Positions 1 to 9,177 of a stretch of DNA of 64,000 bases are shown one piece after another (position 1 is the first letter of the stretch; every line of letters starts with the position of its first letter). Source of the stretch: Pseudomonas sp. RIT-PI-q (GTDB lineage Bacteria; Pseudomonadota; Gammaproteobacteria; Pseudomonadales; Pseudomonadaceae); NCBI RefSeq assembly GCF_001297125.1, contig NZ_LHPC01000054.1:124001-188000 (forward strand). The letters run 5' to 3'. Made by a program: the position numbers and the translations under genes. The notes under the pieces were generated by a model. It did no database searches. It saw nothing but the letters and a program-made list of their open reading frames with translations, and was not told where the DNA came from.

Positions 1-1028
1 TCGGCATGCCAGGCGCAGAGGGTCACCGGGCCGTAGGTTTCGGTCAGGCCATAGACGTGGGTGACCTTGATGCCCATTTCTTCCACGGCACCGATCACTT
101 TGGCCGGCGGCGCAGCGCCGGCGACCATGGCGTTGACCGGGTGATCGATGGCCGCTTTCGCCGACTCCGGCATGTTGACCAGCGCGTTGAGCACAATCGG
201 CGCCGCACACAGGTGAGTGATCTGATGTTCGCGGATCAGCGTAAGGATTTTCTGCGGATCGACCCGGCGCAGGAACACATGCACGCCGGCCAACGCGGTG
301 ATGATCCACGGATAGCACCAACCGTTGCAGTGGAACATCGGCAGCGTCCAGAGGTACACCGGATGGTTGCCTATGGCCCAGGTCATCTGGTTGCCGAGAG
401 AGTTCAGGTACGCGCCGCGATGGTGATAAACCACGCCTTTGGGGTTGCCGGTGGTGCCAGAGGTGTAGTTCAACGAGATGGCTTGCCATTCGTTCGCCGG
501 CCATTGCCAGGCGTAATCCGGGTCGCCTTCGGCCAGCAACGCTTCATAGTCCAGCTCGCTGACGGCCTCACCTTCGCCGTATTCCGGGTCATTGACGTCA
601 ATCACCAGCGGCGGGTGATCGAGCATGCCGATCGCCGCGTGAATCACGCTATGAAACTCGCGGTCGGTGATCAGCACCTTGGCTTCGCCATGCTGCAGCA
701 TGAAGGCAATGGCTTCGGCATCCAGGCGCACGTTGAGCGGGTTGAGCACGGCGCCGATCATCGGTATGCCGAAGTGCACTTCGAGCATCTCGGGGATGTT
801 CGGCAGCATCACCGCCACGGTGTCGTTCTTGCCGATGCCGCGACCGGCCAGCGCCGAGGCCAGGCGTCGGCAACGGGTGTAGGTCTGCGCCCACGTGCGG
901 CGAATCGAGCCATGGATGACGGCGGGGTAGTTGGGATAAACGCTGGCCGTGCGCTCGATGAAGCTGAGCGGAGACAAGGCAATATGGTTGACAGCCGCAG
1001 GGCCTAGCCCTTGTTCGTAGATCGACAT
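1..1028 (-). CDS. Acyl-CoA synthetase (AMP-binding), 3' part outside window
   Basis: This is an ATP-dependent ligase that adenylates a carboxylic acid and transfers it to CoA. Only about 342 residues are visible, because the frame is still open at the window edge. The protein begins MSIYEQGLGPAAVNHIALSP. The phosphate-binding signature YTSGTTGNPKG lies near residue 184 and the adenylation motif VYGLTET near residue 329. The family is usually about 540 residues, so roughly 200 are missing. The N-terminus resembles the class that includes short and medium acyl-CoA synthetases and the methylmercaptopropionate ligase DmdB, but the substrate cannot be assigned from sequence. It is divergent from the sensor kinase gene, which may control it. 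Confidence 0.9.
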   Translation of the reverse strand, partial: MSIYEQGLGPAAVNHIALSPLSFIERTASVYPNYPAVIHGSIRRTWAQTYTRCRRLASALAGRGIGKNDTVAVMLPNIPEMLEVHFGIPMIGAVLNPLNVRLDAEAIAFMLQHGEAKVLITDREFHSVIHAAIGMLDHPPLVIDVNDPEYGEGEAVSELDYEALLAEGDPDYAWQWPANEWQAISLNYTSGTTGNPKGVVYHHRGAYLNSLGNQMTWAIGNHPVYLWTLPMFHCNGWCYPWIITALAGVHVFLRRVDPQKILTLIREHQITHLCAAPIVLNALVNMPESAKAAIDHPVNAMVAGAAPPAKVIGAVEEMGIKVTHVYGLTETYGPVTLCAWHA

Positions 1029-1156
1029 GACGGGTACTCGGTGGCTGATTGTTAGCTCTATGGATGACCTTTAAGCGTAGCCGCTGAAGTCATCTTTTAT
1101 GTCCGGTTTGCTTTATATAACAATCTGCCATGGATATGGAAGTACAACCTACGCAG

Positions 1157-1174
1157 TATAGTAGATATACTATA
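1157..1174. promoter_or_regulatory. Perfect 7-bp inverted repeat between divergent genes
   Basis: The arms TATAGTA and TACTATA are separated by four bases in an AT-rich stretch. The site lies between the acyl-CoA synthetase start and the sensor kinase start. It could be a regulator site or part of a promoter. No known operator is recognised. Confidence 0.3.
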
Positions 1175-1194
1175 TTGGATTCTTCCGGTGCCAA

Positions 1195-3534
1195 ATGAAT
1201 GCCGTCATACCTCCGAGGCCGGTATATCCTTGGCTTCCCCAACGAAGTGGACCCGTGATGAGCCTGACTCCCGTTCGATTGCACAGCTGGTTGCGCCTGC
1301 AGCGCGAGGGTGTGTCTCTGGCCGCCCGGGCCGATGCGTTGTGCCGTGCGTTGCAGGATTGTCCCGAGGTGCGCCGGGCGGTTTATCTGAGCTGGCAACC
1401 CCATGCCGGGATTTACAGCCACGAGGGCGCCGCGCTGCATTTTCCACCGGGCCTGGGCGACCCGGCACTGGCCAGCGATCAGCTGCTGTTCGATCGGCTG
1501 GTGGAGGACGGGCGGCTGGACCTGGCTCAGGTACGGCAACTCGATTGCTGGTTGTCCGGCCGCTTGCGCCGGGCCGCCATCAGCCATGGTCAGGTGTTCG
1601 ATCTGGCCTTGCAGCCAGGGCATGCGGGATTGCTGCTGGTGGAAGTCTGCGAGGGCGTGAGCCTTGACTGGCTGGGCTGGGTGCAGGATTTGCTGACCAC
1701 GTTGCTCAGCAGCGTCAATGGCATGCTGCGCGGTTCGCCGCTGTTGGGCCACGATCCGCAACCGAGTCTGTTGCTCGACGCCCAAGGCCGACCGGTGGAA
1801 TTCAATGCGGCGCTGTTGGCGCTGCTCGCGGAAAAACCGCTGAACGATGTGCTGGGCTTTTTGCCGGTCAATCATCGGGTGCTGGTACGCGCCTGCCTCG
1901 ACCAGCAACGTGCCATCGAAGGCGTCGAGGCGCAGTTCGAAGCGCAGATTCTGATCTGGACGTTTATCCCCGATCCGCAGGACAACCGAGTGCTCGCCCG
2001 GTGCCGCGACGCTACGGCACAAGTGCTGGCCGAGCGCGAGGCGACCAAGGCGCGCCGGCTGTACCGGCTGATCATCGAGAACACCACCGACCTGATTTCC
2101 CGTCATACACCGGACGGGCGCTTTCTCGATGCATCGCCCGCGTCCTGGACCTTGCTCGGCTACTGGCCCGAAGAGTTGCGCGGGCAATTGGCCCAGGGCC
2201 TGTTCCATGGCCACGACCTGGCCAATCTGGTGCAGCGTGCGCGAGATGCGCTGGAGCAGGACGGCTATCACACCATGACCTATCGGATTCGCCACCGGGC
2301 CGGGCACTATCTATGGTTCGAAACCGCGAGCCGGGCGATTCGTGAAACCTACACCGGCGCGGTGGTCGAGGTGGTCAGCGTTTCCCGGGACATCACCGCC
2401 CGAGTGCAGGCCGAAGAGAACAAGCGGCGCCTGGCCGAGGTCGTCGAGGCCAACATCGATCCAGTGTTGTTCATCGACCCCGAGGGGCAAGTCACGTACC
2501 TCAACCCGGCGGCGCGACGCATCCTCGGGATTGACGAGCAACAACCGATGCCGGTCCTGGGCGAGTTGTTCGCCAGCGCCGATCTCGCGCGTTTGCAACG
2601 TGACGGCTGGAGCAGCGCCGAACGCGATGGGGTCTGGAGCACCGATGCGCGCTTGCAACCCCCGGCGGGCGGCACGTCGGTGCCGGTGTCACTGGTCCTG
2701 CTGGCGCACCGTGCTGCCGGCAACGAGCGCTATTATTCATTGGTGGCGCGGGACATGACCGAACGTGAACTGCGCGAAGTGCAGCAGCGCCGCCATCAGG
2801 ACGAATTGGCGCACACCGCGCGCCTGGTGACGCTCGGTGAACTGGCGTCGGGCATTGCCCACGAGATCAACCAGCCACTGGCGGCTGTGGTCAATTACGC
2901 CAATGCCAGCCAACGCTATTTACAGACACTGGGCTCCAATCCCCAAGCCGCCGAACGGGTCGCGCAAGGCCTGGAGCGCATCACCTATCACGCCACCCAT
3001 GCTTCGGAAGTGATCAGGCGTCTGCGGGCGTTTCTGCGTAAGGGTCAGCGCCGCATGCAGGCCCTCAATTTCACCGACGTCGCCCGCGAGGCCGTGCGTT
3101 TGTGTGCCTGGGAAGCGAGCAATTGCCAAGTGACAATCGAGGACCGACTGCCGGATAATCTGCCGCCCGTTTATGCCGATCGGGTGCTGCTGGAGCAAGT
3201 CCTGCTCAATCTGTTACGCAACGCCATCGATGCCAACCGCGAACAACATCCCGGCCAGCCTTCGCTGATTGTGATGGCGGCGGGGCAGGGCAGTGGCGCC
3301 ACCGTGGAAATCAGCGTGCAAGACCAGGGGCCGGGTGTCAGCGAGCCCGAACTGGAACAGATTTTTACCCCGTTCTATACCAGCAAGGCCGATGGCCTGG
3401 GGCTCGGGCTGTCCATGAGCCGCAGCATCGTCGAAGGTTTCGGTGGCGAATTACAGGCCCGGCGCCAACCTGTCGGGCTGCTGATGTGTTGCCGCTTGCC
3501 GCTTGCCGGCCCAACAAAACAACAACAGGAATAA
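1195..3534 (+). CDS. PAS-domain sensor histidine kinase
   Basis: This is a cytoplasmic-type histidine kinase of about 779 residues with no membrane segment that I can see. The first ~280 residues contain a poorly conserved PAS-like region. A PAS/PAC module follows at about 287-405 (RLIIENTTDLISRHTPDGRF) and another at about 410-530 (VLFIDPEGQVTYLNPAARRI). The H-box GIAHEINQPLAAV places the phospho-accepting His near 555. The ATPase domain shows LLNLLRNAIDAN, DQGPGVSEPE and GLGLGLSMSR. The FixL/DctB-like HEINQPL box fits the FixJ-type regulator directly downstream. The start is uncertain: ATG 1195 gives the longest frame, ATG 1258 is an alternative, and neither has a clear ribosome site. The signal sensed is unknown. 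Confidence 0.9.
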   Translation: MNAVIPPRPVYPWLPQRSGPVMSLTPVRLHSWLRLQREGVSLAARADALCRALQDCPEVRRAVYLSWQPHAGIYSHEGAALHFPPGLGDPALASDQLLFDRLVEDGRLDLAQVRQLDCWLSGRLRRAAISHGQVFDLALQPGHAGLLLVEVCEGVSLDWLGWVQDLLTTLLSSVNGMLRGSPLLGHDPQPSLLLDAQGRPVEFNAALLALLAEKPLNDVLGFLPVNHRVLVRACLDQQRAIEGVEAQFEAQILIWTFIPDPQDNRVLARCRDATAQVLAEREATKARRLYRLIIENTTDLISRHTPDGRFLDASPASWTLLGYWPEELRGQLAQGLFHGHDLANLVQRARDALEQDGYHTMTYRIRHRAGHYLWFETASRAIRETYTGAVVEVVSVSRDITARVQAEENKRRLAEVVEANIDPVLFIDPEGQVTYLNPAARRILGIDEQQPMPVLGELFASADLARLQRDGWSSAERDGVWSTDARLQPPAGGTSVPVSLVLLAHRAAGNERYYSLVARDMTERELREVQQRRHQDELAHTARLVTLGELASGIAHEINQPLAAVVNYANASQRYLQTLGSNPQAAERVAQGLERITYHATHASEVIRRLRAFLRKGQRRMQALNFTDVAREAVRLCAWEASNCQVTIEDRLPDNLPPVYADRVLLEQVLLNLLRNAIDANREQHPGQPSLIVMAAGQGSGATVEISVQDQGPGVSEPELEQIFTPFYTSKADGLGLGLSMSRSIVEGFGGELQARRQPVGLLMCCRLPLAGPTKQQQE

Positions 3535-3538
3535 CGCA

Positions 3539-4174
3539 ATGTCAGGTGTGACGGAGCACGTGGTGTATGTGGTCGACGACGACCAAGGCATGCTCGATTC
3601 AACGGTCTGGTTACTGGAGTCGGTCGGCCTCAAGGCCTTGCCGTTTACCAGTGGCGTTGACTTTCTCGGTGCCTGCGATGCGACGCTCGACGCCTGCGTG
3701 CTGCTGGACGTGCGCATGCCCGGCATGGGCGGGTTGAACGTGCAGGAAGAAATGCGCGCCCGCGAATTGAACCTGCCGATCATCTTCGTCAGTGGGCACG
3801 CCGATGTACCGATCGTGGTACGCGCCTTCAAGGCCGGCGCTCACGACTTCATCGAGAAGCCCTATAACGAGCAATTGCTGCTGGACAGCGTGCAACAGGC
3901 GCTCAGCAATTGCGCGGCCAACCGCTCCGGCAATCAGGGCCACGAAGCCTTGCAGGCGCGTTTGCTCACACTGACCCCACGGGAACGCGATGTGTTGTTG
4001 CCGCTGGTGCAGGGCTACACCACCCGTGAAATCGCCGAGCAACTGGGGGTCAGCGCCAAAACCGTCGACCTGTATCGCTCGCGGGTGATGAAACGCATGC
4101 AGGCCAACACCTTGCCAGACCTGGTGGGCATGGCCATCGCCGCTGAACTGGTCGACCCGTTGAAGCTGCGTTGA
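3539..4174 (+). CDS. FixJ/LuxR-family response regulator
   Basis: This 211-residue protein has an N-terminal receiver (VVYVVDDDQG) with the phospho-acceptor Asp57 in LLDVRMPGMGG, the switch Ser in FVSGHAD and the Lys in EKPYN. A C-terminal LuxR-type helix-turn-helix follows (TPRERDVLLPL, then TTREIAEQLGVSAKTVDLYR). It begins four bases after the kinase stop codon, behind AGGAAT, and is clearly co-transcribed with the kinase as a two-component pair. By position the likely targets include the divergent acyl-CoA synthetase. That is inference only. Confidence 0.93.
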   Translation: MSGVTEHVVYVVDDDQGMLDSTVWLLESVGLKALPFTSGVDFLGACDATLDACVLLDVRMPGMGGLNVQEEMRARELNLPIIFVSGHADVPIVVRAFKAGAHDFIEKPYNEQLLLDSVQQALSNCAANRSGNQGHEALQARLLTLTPRERDVLLPLVQGYTTREIAEQLGVSAKTVDLYRSRVMKRMQANTLPDLVGMAIAAELVDPLKLR

Positions 4175-4252
4175 GGCCTCACGTTTTCTGCTGAACGTCT
4201 ATGCTGGGCTAACCGATCACAACCCTCTGCAGCGATCTGCAAGGAGGCAGTC

Positions 4253-5338
4253 ATGGTGCCCACGCCCATCACCGAAAAGACGTTCAGTCGCAGCCTGCTT
4301 GATGTACTGATTCGCGCCGGACTCATTATCATTCTGGTGCTGTTCTGCTTCCAGATTTTCAGCCCCTTCCGCGACCTGATGCTGTGGTCGGTGATCCTGG
4401 CGATCACCCTTTACCCGCTGCAAAAGCGTCTGATGGCCGGGCGCGGCCTCAAAGAGGGGCACGTCGCGACGCTGATCATCTTGATCGCCATCGTCATTCT
4501 GATGGTGCCGATTTACCTGTTGGGCACCTCGATAGCCGACTCGGTCGAAAAAGCCATGAATGTGGTCAGGGAGGGCGGGGTGCACATTCCTCCGCCGGCG
4601 GATTCCGTCGCCGGTTGGCCGGTGGTGGGTAAACCGCTGTCGGCGGCGTGGCTGCAGGCGTCAACCGATCTTCCGGGGTTGACCGAGAAGTACATCCCGC
4701 AGATCAAAGGGGTCAGCCTGACCCTGTTGAGCAAACTGGCTGGCGTCGGCATGGGGTTCCTGACCTTTATCTTCGCCCTGATCATCGCCGGCATTTTCAT
4801 GGCCTATGGCGAAGGCGGCAGCCGCAGCGCGGTACAGATCGCGAGCCGCGTCAGTGGTCCGGCCAAGGGGCCGAAAATCGCCGAACTCTGCACCGCCACG
4901 ATCCGTGCGGTGGCGCTGGGGGTGGTCGGTATCGCGTTTATCCAGATGCTGCTGGTGGGCCTCGGTTTCGTCCTCAAAGGCGTCCCCGGTGCAGGCCTGC
5001 TTGCCTTGGCGGTGTTGCTGCTCGGCATCATGCAGTTGCCGGTGACAGTGATTACGCTGCCCGTGATCGTCTACGTGTTCGCCACCGAGGGCGCCAACAC
5101 CGCGACCATCGTCTTCGCCATCTACGTGTTTGTGGCCGGTCTGGTGGATAACGTACTCAAGCCGTTGCTGCTCGGGCGCGGGGTCGATGTGCCGATGCCG
5201 GTAGTGTTGATCGGCGCCCTGGGCGGCATGGTGACCGGCGGCATCATCGGGCTGTTCATCGGCCCGGTGGTGCTTGCGGTTGGCTATCAATTATTCTGGC
5301 AGTGGGTGCAGGATCGGCCGCCGGAAGAAGGGCTGTAA
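4253..5338 (+). CDS. AI-2E family (UPF0118/PerM-like) membrane protein
   Basis: This is a 361-residue polytopic inner-membrane protein with about seven to eight hydrophobic segments. They include an N-terminal pair (near residues 20-80) and a C-terminal run ending in GGIIGLFIGPVVLAVGYQLF, with a soluble loop near 100-165. The family (TqsA, YdiK, PerM) was named for autoinducer-2 export, but many members move other solutes, including sodium/proton antiport, so the substrate is unknown. A strong AAGGAGG ribosome site precedes ATG 4253. The next gene starts two bases after its stop, which indicates a shared transcript. Confidence 0.88.
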   Translation: MVPTPITEKTFSRSLLDVLIRAGLIIILVLFCFQIFSPFRDLMLWSVILAITLYPLQKRLMAGRGLKEGHVATLIILIAIVILMVPIYLLGTSIADSVEKAMNVVREGGVHIPPPADSVAGWPVVGKPLSAAWLQASTDLPGLTEKYIPQIKGVSLTLLSKLAGVGMGFLTFIFALIIAGIFMAYGEGGSRSAVQIASRVSGPAKGPKIAELCTATIRAVALGVVGIAFIQMLLVGLGFVLKGVPGAGLLALAVLLLGIMQLPVTVITLPVIVYVFATEGANTATIVFAIYVFVAGLVDNVLKPLLLGRGVDVPMPVVLIGALGGMVTGGIIGLFIGPVVLAVGYQLFWQWVQDRPPEEGL

Positions 5339-5340
5339 CC

Positions 5341-6072
5341 ATGAGTGCGCACGTTAATGAACTGCTGGATAAGGTGTTGATAGCCCACGGTGGGCTTGAA
5401 CGCTGGAACAATTTCAGCACCGTACAGGCCACCATCGTGACCGGCGGCTCGCTTTGGGCCATGAAAGGCCTGACGCAGGACAGCGCACCCCGCCAGATGA
5501 CGGTCTGGCTGCGTGAGCAGCGCGCCTCGGTAACACCCTTTGGCGGGCCGGATCAATTGACCGCTTACACGCCGGATCGAATTGCCATTCAAAAGACCGA
5601 CGGCACGGTGATTGCCGAGAGACAGGCGCCACGGGAATCCTTTCGCGAGCACGGCGAAAACTCCCCTTGGGATCCACTCCATCGGGCGTACTTCAACGGT
5701 TACGCGATGTGGTCTTACCTGACCATGCCGTTCCAGTTCACCTTGCCGGGTGTCGCGACCGAAGAGGTTGAGCCCTGGCAAGAGGGAACACAGCTCTGGC
5801 GGCGATTAAAGGTGACCTTTCCCGAAAACATCGCGACGCACTGTGCGGTCCAGGAATTCTATTTCGGTGAAGACTTTCTATTACGTCGGCACGATTACAA
5901 CGTCGACGTGAGCGGTGGCTTGCCTGCCGCCCAGTATGTTCATGGCTACATAGAAGCAGACGGGCTGCGCATGCCCGGTAAGCGGCGCGCCTATCGACGC
6001 GGGGCCGATGGCCAGGCCGACAGGGACGCGCTGCTGGTGGCGATCGATCTCAGCGACATCAGCTACGCGTAA
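5341..6072 (+). CDS. Conserved hypothetical protein
   Basis: This 243-residue protein starts MSAHVNELLDKVLIAHGGLE directly after the membrane protein stop, behind GAAGGG. No signal peptide or membrane segment is visible. The repeated aromatic/beta-rich stretches (VQATIVTGGSLWAMKGLT, ENIATHCAVQEFYFGEDFLL) are reminiscent of LolA-like beta-sheet folds that bind lipids, but no catalytic motif is present and I do not recognise the family. Its position between a membrane protein and a MaoC-like gene suggests one operon. Confidence 0.8.
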   Translation: MSAHVNELLDKVLIAHGGLERWNNFSTVQATIVTGGSLWAMKGLTQDSAPRQMTVWLREQRASVTPFGGPDQLTAYTPDRIAIQKTDGTVIAERQAPRESFREHGENSPWDPLHRAYFNGYAMWSYLTMPFQFTLPGVATEEVEPWQEGTQLWRRLKVTFPENIATHCAVQEFYFGEDFLLRRHDYNVDVSGGLPAAQYVHGYIEADGLRMPGKRRAYRRGADGQADRDALLVAIDLSDISYA

Positions 6073-6093
6073 TGCCAAGCGGAGGAATGAATC

Positions 6094-6558
6094 ATGACCG
6101 TGCATTCCTGGGAAAAACTCTACCTCGATGACCTGAGCCTCGGCCAGGTGTTCGAAAGCGACAGCCTCCACGTCGAGCGAAAGAAGATGCTGGCGTTTGC
6201 TCAGGAGTACGACCCGCAACCCTTCCACCTCGACCCGCAAGCGGCCGGCCTGAGCCTGTTTCGCGGCCTCGCGGCGAGTGGCTGGAACACGGCGGCCCTG
6301 ACCATGAAACTGCTGGTGGCCAGCGTGCCGCTGGCGGACGGGATCATTGGCCTGGGTATCGAATTGAGCTGGCCGACGCCGACCTACCCCGATGACACGT
6401 TACGTCTGACAACCACCGTGCAGGCGATCGAACCGTCGGCCACCAAAACTGACCGGGGCGTGGTGACCATGCTCATGGAAACGCGCAATCAGCACGACAA
6501 CGTGGTGCAGCGCGCCACCGGCAAACTGCTGGTATTCAGACGACCGCCGCCTGACTGA
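6094..6558 (+). CDS. MaoC-like hot-dog dehydratase
   Basis: This 154-residue protein has the hot-dog fold signature of the MaoC/R-specific enoyl-CoA hydratase family. The sequence FAQEYDPQPFHLDPQAA carries the conserved Asp and His of the hydratase 2 motif, followed by FRGLAASGWNTAAL. GGAGGA lies ahead of ATG 6094. Such proteins hydrate enoyl-CoA thioesters, but many stand-alone members have unknown acyl substrates. It lies 21 bases after the preceding gene, probably in the same transcript. Confidence 0.88.
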   Translation: MTVHSWEKLYLDDLSLGQVFESDSLHVERKKMLAFAQEYDPQPFHLDPQAAGLSLFRGLAASGWNTAALTMKLLVASVPLADGIIGLGIELSWPTPTYPDDTLRLTTTVQAIEPSATKTDRGVVTMLMETRNQHDNVVQRATGKLLVFRRPPPD

Positions 6559-6659
6559 GAAAGTAGTCATGGGTGAATGGCGCGTGCATGATGGGTGAGG
6601 CCATTTCACCGTCCCGTTGCGCGCGTTCTCTGTCGATTGCAGGGACCGGAGGAGGCGTT

Positions 6660-7844
6660 TTGAAACCATTTCTGCCCAGGCCCAGCGCCACAACGATGAA
6701 CATGTTGCGTGAAGGGTGCCTGCAACGTCGTGATGCTGTGCCGCAAACGTTAACCGAACAAGCGGTCATTCCTGGCATCCCGAATGCGCGCTACTGGCTG
6801 GACCAGGACCTGACGCCGTTCATCCGCGATGCGAGCCTGGCCAACGATCGAGAGATTGCGGCGCTCACCGGCACAGGGATCAGGGATGACATATTGCCAT
6901 TGGGCCATTACCTGGCCATTTCGGGGGGCGGCGACGCCGGCACCTTCGCAGCGGGCATCATTGCCGGATGGACCCTGCATGGAACTCGACCTGCGTTCAA
7001 GGTCGTCACCGGTATCAGCGCCGGTGCCCTTGTTGCGCCGTTCGCTTATCTCGGGCCTGAATATGACCCGGTCATTCTGGGGATCTGCAGCGCCATCGGC
7101 CCAAAGGACGTTTTCCATTCGCGCAGTGTGCTAACCCGCCTGGCCAGCGACGGAATAGCGGACAGCAAGCCACTGGCGCGACTCATTGCCAAGTACATCA
7201 CTGCCGAGGTGCTGGCGGCCATCGCCGCGCAATACGCAAAAGGACGGCTGCTGATGATCGGCACCACCGACCTGGATGCCGGGCGGCCCGTCACCTGGAA
7301 CATGGGCGCGATTGCTTCCAGTGATGCACCGGGGGCGCTCCACCTGTTTCGTAACATCATGGTCGCGTCGATGAGCATTCCCGGCGCCGTCTCACCCGTC
7401 ATGATCGATGTAGAGGTTGATGGTAAACAGTTTCAGGAAATGCACGTGGACGGCGGCGTTCTCACTCAGGTGTTCCTTTACCCACCCGGCACGGTGATGG
7501 CGCTGAACAGCGTGACCGGGGCACGCATACGGCAGGGACGGCATTTCTATGTCATTCGCAACGGCAAACTGGTGCCGCAGTGGTCCGGCACCAAGCGCCG
7601 TACCTTGAGCATCGGCGGCCGAGCCATCAGCACATTGATCCAGACCCAGGGGATCAGCGACCTGGACCGGATTTACCGAATTGCGCAGCAGGACGGGGCG
7701 GACTTCAACCTGGCGTACATCGGTTCGGATTTCCACTTTCCGCGCAATCAGAAGTTTGATGGCGAATACATGAAGCGTTTATTCGATTACGCCTTCCAAC
7801 TCAGCGCGAAAGGCTATCCGTGGCATAAATCGCCGAGTTCCTGA
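6660..7844 (+). CDS. Patatin-like phospholipase
   Basis: This is a patatin-fold acyl hydrolase with a Ser-Asp dyad. The glycine-rich oxyanion segment SGGGDAGTFAAG lies near residue 88, the nucleophile elbow GISAG near 117-121 and the catalytic DGG (HVDGGVL) near 264. I chose the TTG at 6660 because the strong ribosome site GGAGGAGG at 6648 lies just ahead of it. Longer in-frame starts exist (GTG 6573, ATG 6588), and ATG 6696 is possible but has no ribosome site. The length is about 394 residues. The substrate is unknown; lysophospholipids or other acyl esters are typical. Confidence 0.85.
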   Translation: MKPFLPRPSATTMNMLREGCLQRRDAVPQTLTEQAVIPGIPNARYWLDQDLTPFIRDASLANDREIAALTGTGIRDDILPLGHYLAISGGGDAGTFAAGIIAGWTLHGTRPAFKVVTGISAGALVAPFAYLGPEYDPVILGICSAIGPKDVFHSRSVLTRLASDGIADSKPLARLIAKYITAEVLAAIAAQYAKGRLLMIGTTDLDAGRPVTWNMGAIASSDAPGALHLFRNIMVASMSIPGAVSPVMIDVEVDGKQFQEMHVDGGVLTQVFLYPPGTVMALNSVTGARIRQGRHFYVIRNGKLVPQWSGTKRRTLSIGGRAISTLIQTQGISDLDRIYRIAQQDGADFNLAYIGSDFHFPRNQKFDGEYMKRLFDYAFQLSAKGYPWHKSPSS

Positions 7845-7906
7845 AACACCCCGATCCTCAAACCATCACGTGATCCGTATCAACTATCGAAATCGGCGTT
7901 CGACCC

Positions 7907-8160
7907 GTAGCAGCTGTCGAGCTTGCGAGGCTGCGTTCGGCGGCGAAGCCGTCGCAAACCCTGAGCACGCGGTTTTCCTGATACACCGCGTTGCCTGATT
8001 TTACGACTGCTTCGCAGCCGAACGCAGCCTCGCAAGCTCGACAGCTGCTACAGAGTCCAACGCAGCCTCGCAAGCTCGACAGCTGCTACAGAGTCCAACG
8101 CAGCCTCGCAGGCTCGACAGCTGCTACAGAGCAGGGCGCGGGCTTCGACAGCTGCTACAT
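7907..8160. repeat. REPIN plus 38-bp tandem half-repeats
   Basis: The block opens with an inverted pair of REP units (left GTAGCAGCTGTCGAGCTTGC at 7907, right complement ending at 8053). Additional right-half units follow with a 38-bp period, restarting at 8079, 8117 and, degenerate, 8148. The inner spacer matches those at 13420-13567 and 20860-21006. The block fills most of the 340-bp gap between the patatin and the LysR gene and could end either transcript as a hairpin. Confidence 0.85.
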
Positions 8161-8185
8161 AACGGGAGGCGTTGACACTGGTGTT

Positions 8186-9031
8186 TTACTTTTCAAAGCA
8201 GGATGCAAGAAAACTCATTACCGCCTGCACGGCCGGGGTGTGGCGGATGTCGCTGTGAACCACCAGCCACACGTCCCGCGCCAGGTCCGCGCCAACCGAC
8301 GGCATCGCTTGCAGGCCGTAGCGTTCGCCAAGGAAGTAGGGCAGCGCGGCGACACCGGCGCCTGCTTGCGCAATGGTGGCCTGGATATTCAAATCATTGC
8401 TGCGCAGCAGGATCGGTCGATCACCCGCCTGTTTCTTCAGCCACGCCTGTTGCGGGGATTGCTCCATGGTTTCGTCGTAGGCGATGAACACCCGATCTTG
8501 CGGCGCGGTGTCGGCTAAATAGTCCGCCGAGCCGTACAGGTGGAATGGCACGGTGGCGACCTTGCGCGTGACCAGGTCCGGCTCCTTGGGGCGACTGAGG
8601 CGCACGGCAATATCGGCTTCCCGTCGCGACAGCGAGGCACTGCCCAGACTGCCGATCAGGTGCAAGGACAGCTGCGGATACTTCGACCGCAACTCATTGA
8701 TTCGCGGCGCGATCAATGCGCAGGCCAACGCCGGCGGGGCACTGACAGTGACGTCGCCGGCGTAGCTTTCCTGCCCGGCCAGCGCCGTGCGCTGCACCGC
8801 GAAGGACTCGCTTTCCATGCGTCGCCCCAATTGCGCAATACGTTCTCCGTCCTCGGTGATCATATAAGCGCGAGGGCGTCTGTCCACCAGTTTGAGGTTC
8901 AACGAGCTCTCCAGAGCGCTGATGCGTCGCGCCACGGTGGCATGGTCGACCTTGAGCTTGCGTGCCGCCGCCGATAACGACTGTTCGTGGGCGAATACGA
9001 TGAAGTAGCGCAGATCCTCCCAATCGAACAT
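8186..9031 (-). CDS. LysR-family transcriptional regulator
   Basis: This 281-residue LysR regulator starts MFDWEDLRYFIVFAHEQSLS. Its helix-turn-helix is AAARKLKVDHATVARRISAL at about 21-40, followed by the usual substrate-binding domain (DVTVSAPPALACALIAPRI onwards). The ATG at 9031 was preferred over an upstream in-frame start because GAGAAA lies at suitable spacing and LysR proteins usually begin at the WEDLRYF block. It is divergent from the EamA transporter across 146 bp, the classic layout for a LysR gene and its target. Confidence 0.93.
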   Translation of the reverse strand: MFDWEDLRYFIVFAHEQSLSAAARKLKVDHATVARRISALESSLNLKLVDRRPRAYMITEDGERIAQLGRRMESESFAVQRTALAGQESYAGDVTVSAPPALACALIAPRINELRSKYPQLSLHLIGSLGSASLSRREADIAVRLSRPKEPDLVTRKVATVPFHLYGSADYLADTAPQDRVFIAYDETMEQSPQQAWLKKQAGDRPILLRSNDLNIQATIAQAGAGVAALPYFLGERYGLQAMPSVGADLARDVWLVVHSDIRHTPAVQAVMSFLASCFEK

Positions 9032-9177
9032 GGGCGTTTTCTCACATGAAGGGTGAATAAATGGGGAATTTTGCCCCAACGACAAGCCTGCAAGAATTCT
9101 GCAAAACCTGACAAGCAGGTTTCAAGCATTCAGCGGTTTGCCGAGTGTTCATCGCACGACTTGACGAGGAAACAGCC

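Noticed and set aside
6..1007. Long plus-strand open frame of about 333 codons
   Set aside because: It is the complement of the acyl-CoA synthetase, whose minus-strand translation has all family motifs.
1090..2307. 405-codon minus-strand frame under the sensor kinase
   Set aside because: It is a GC-rich shadow of the kinase; the composition is Gln/His/Arg-heavy and has no family motif.
7991..8518. 175-codon plus-strand frame across the REPIN and LysR 3' end
   Set aside because: It is made from REP repeats plus antisense LysR sequence.
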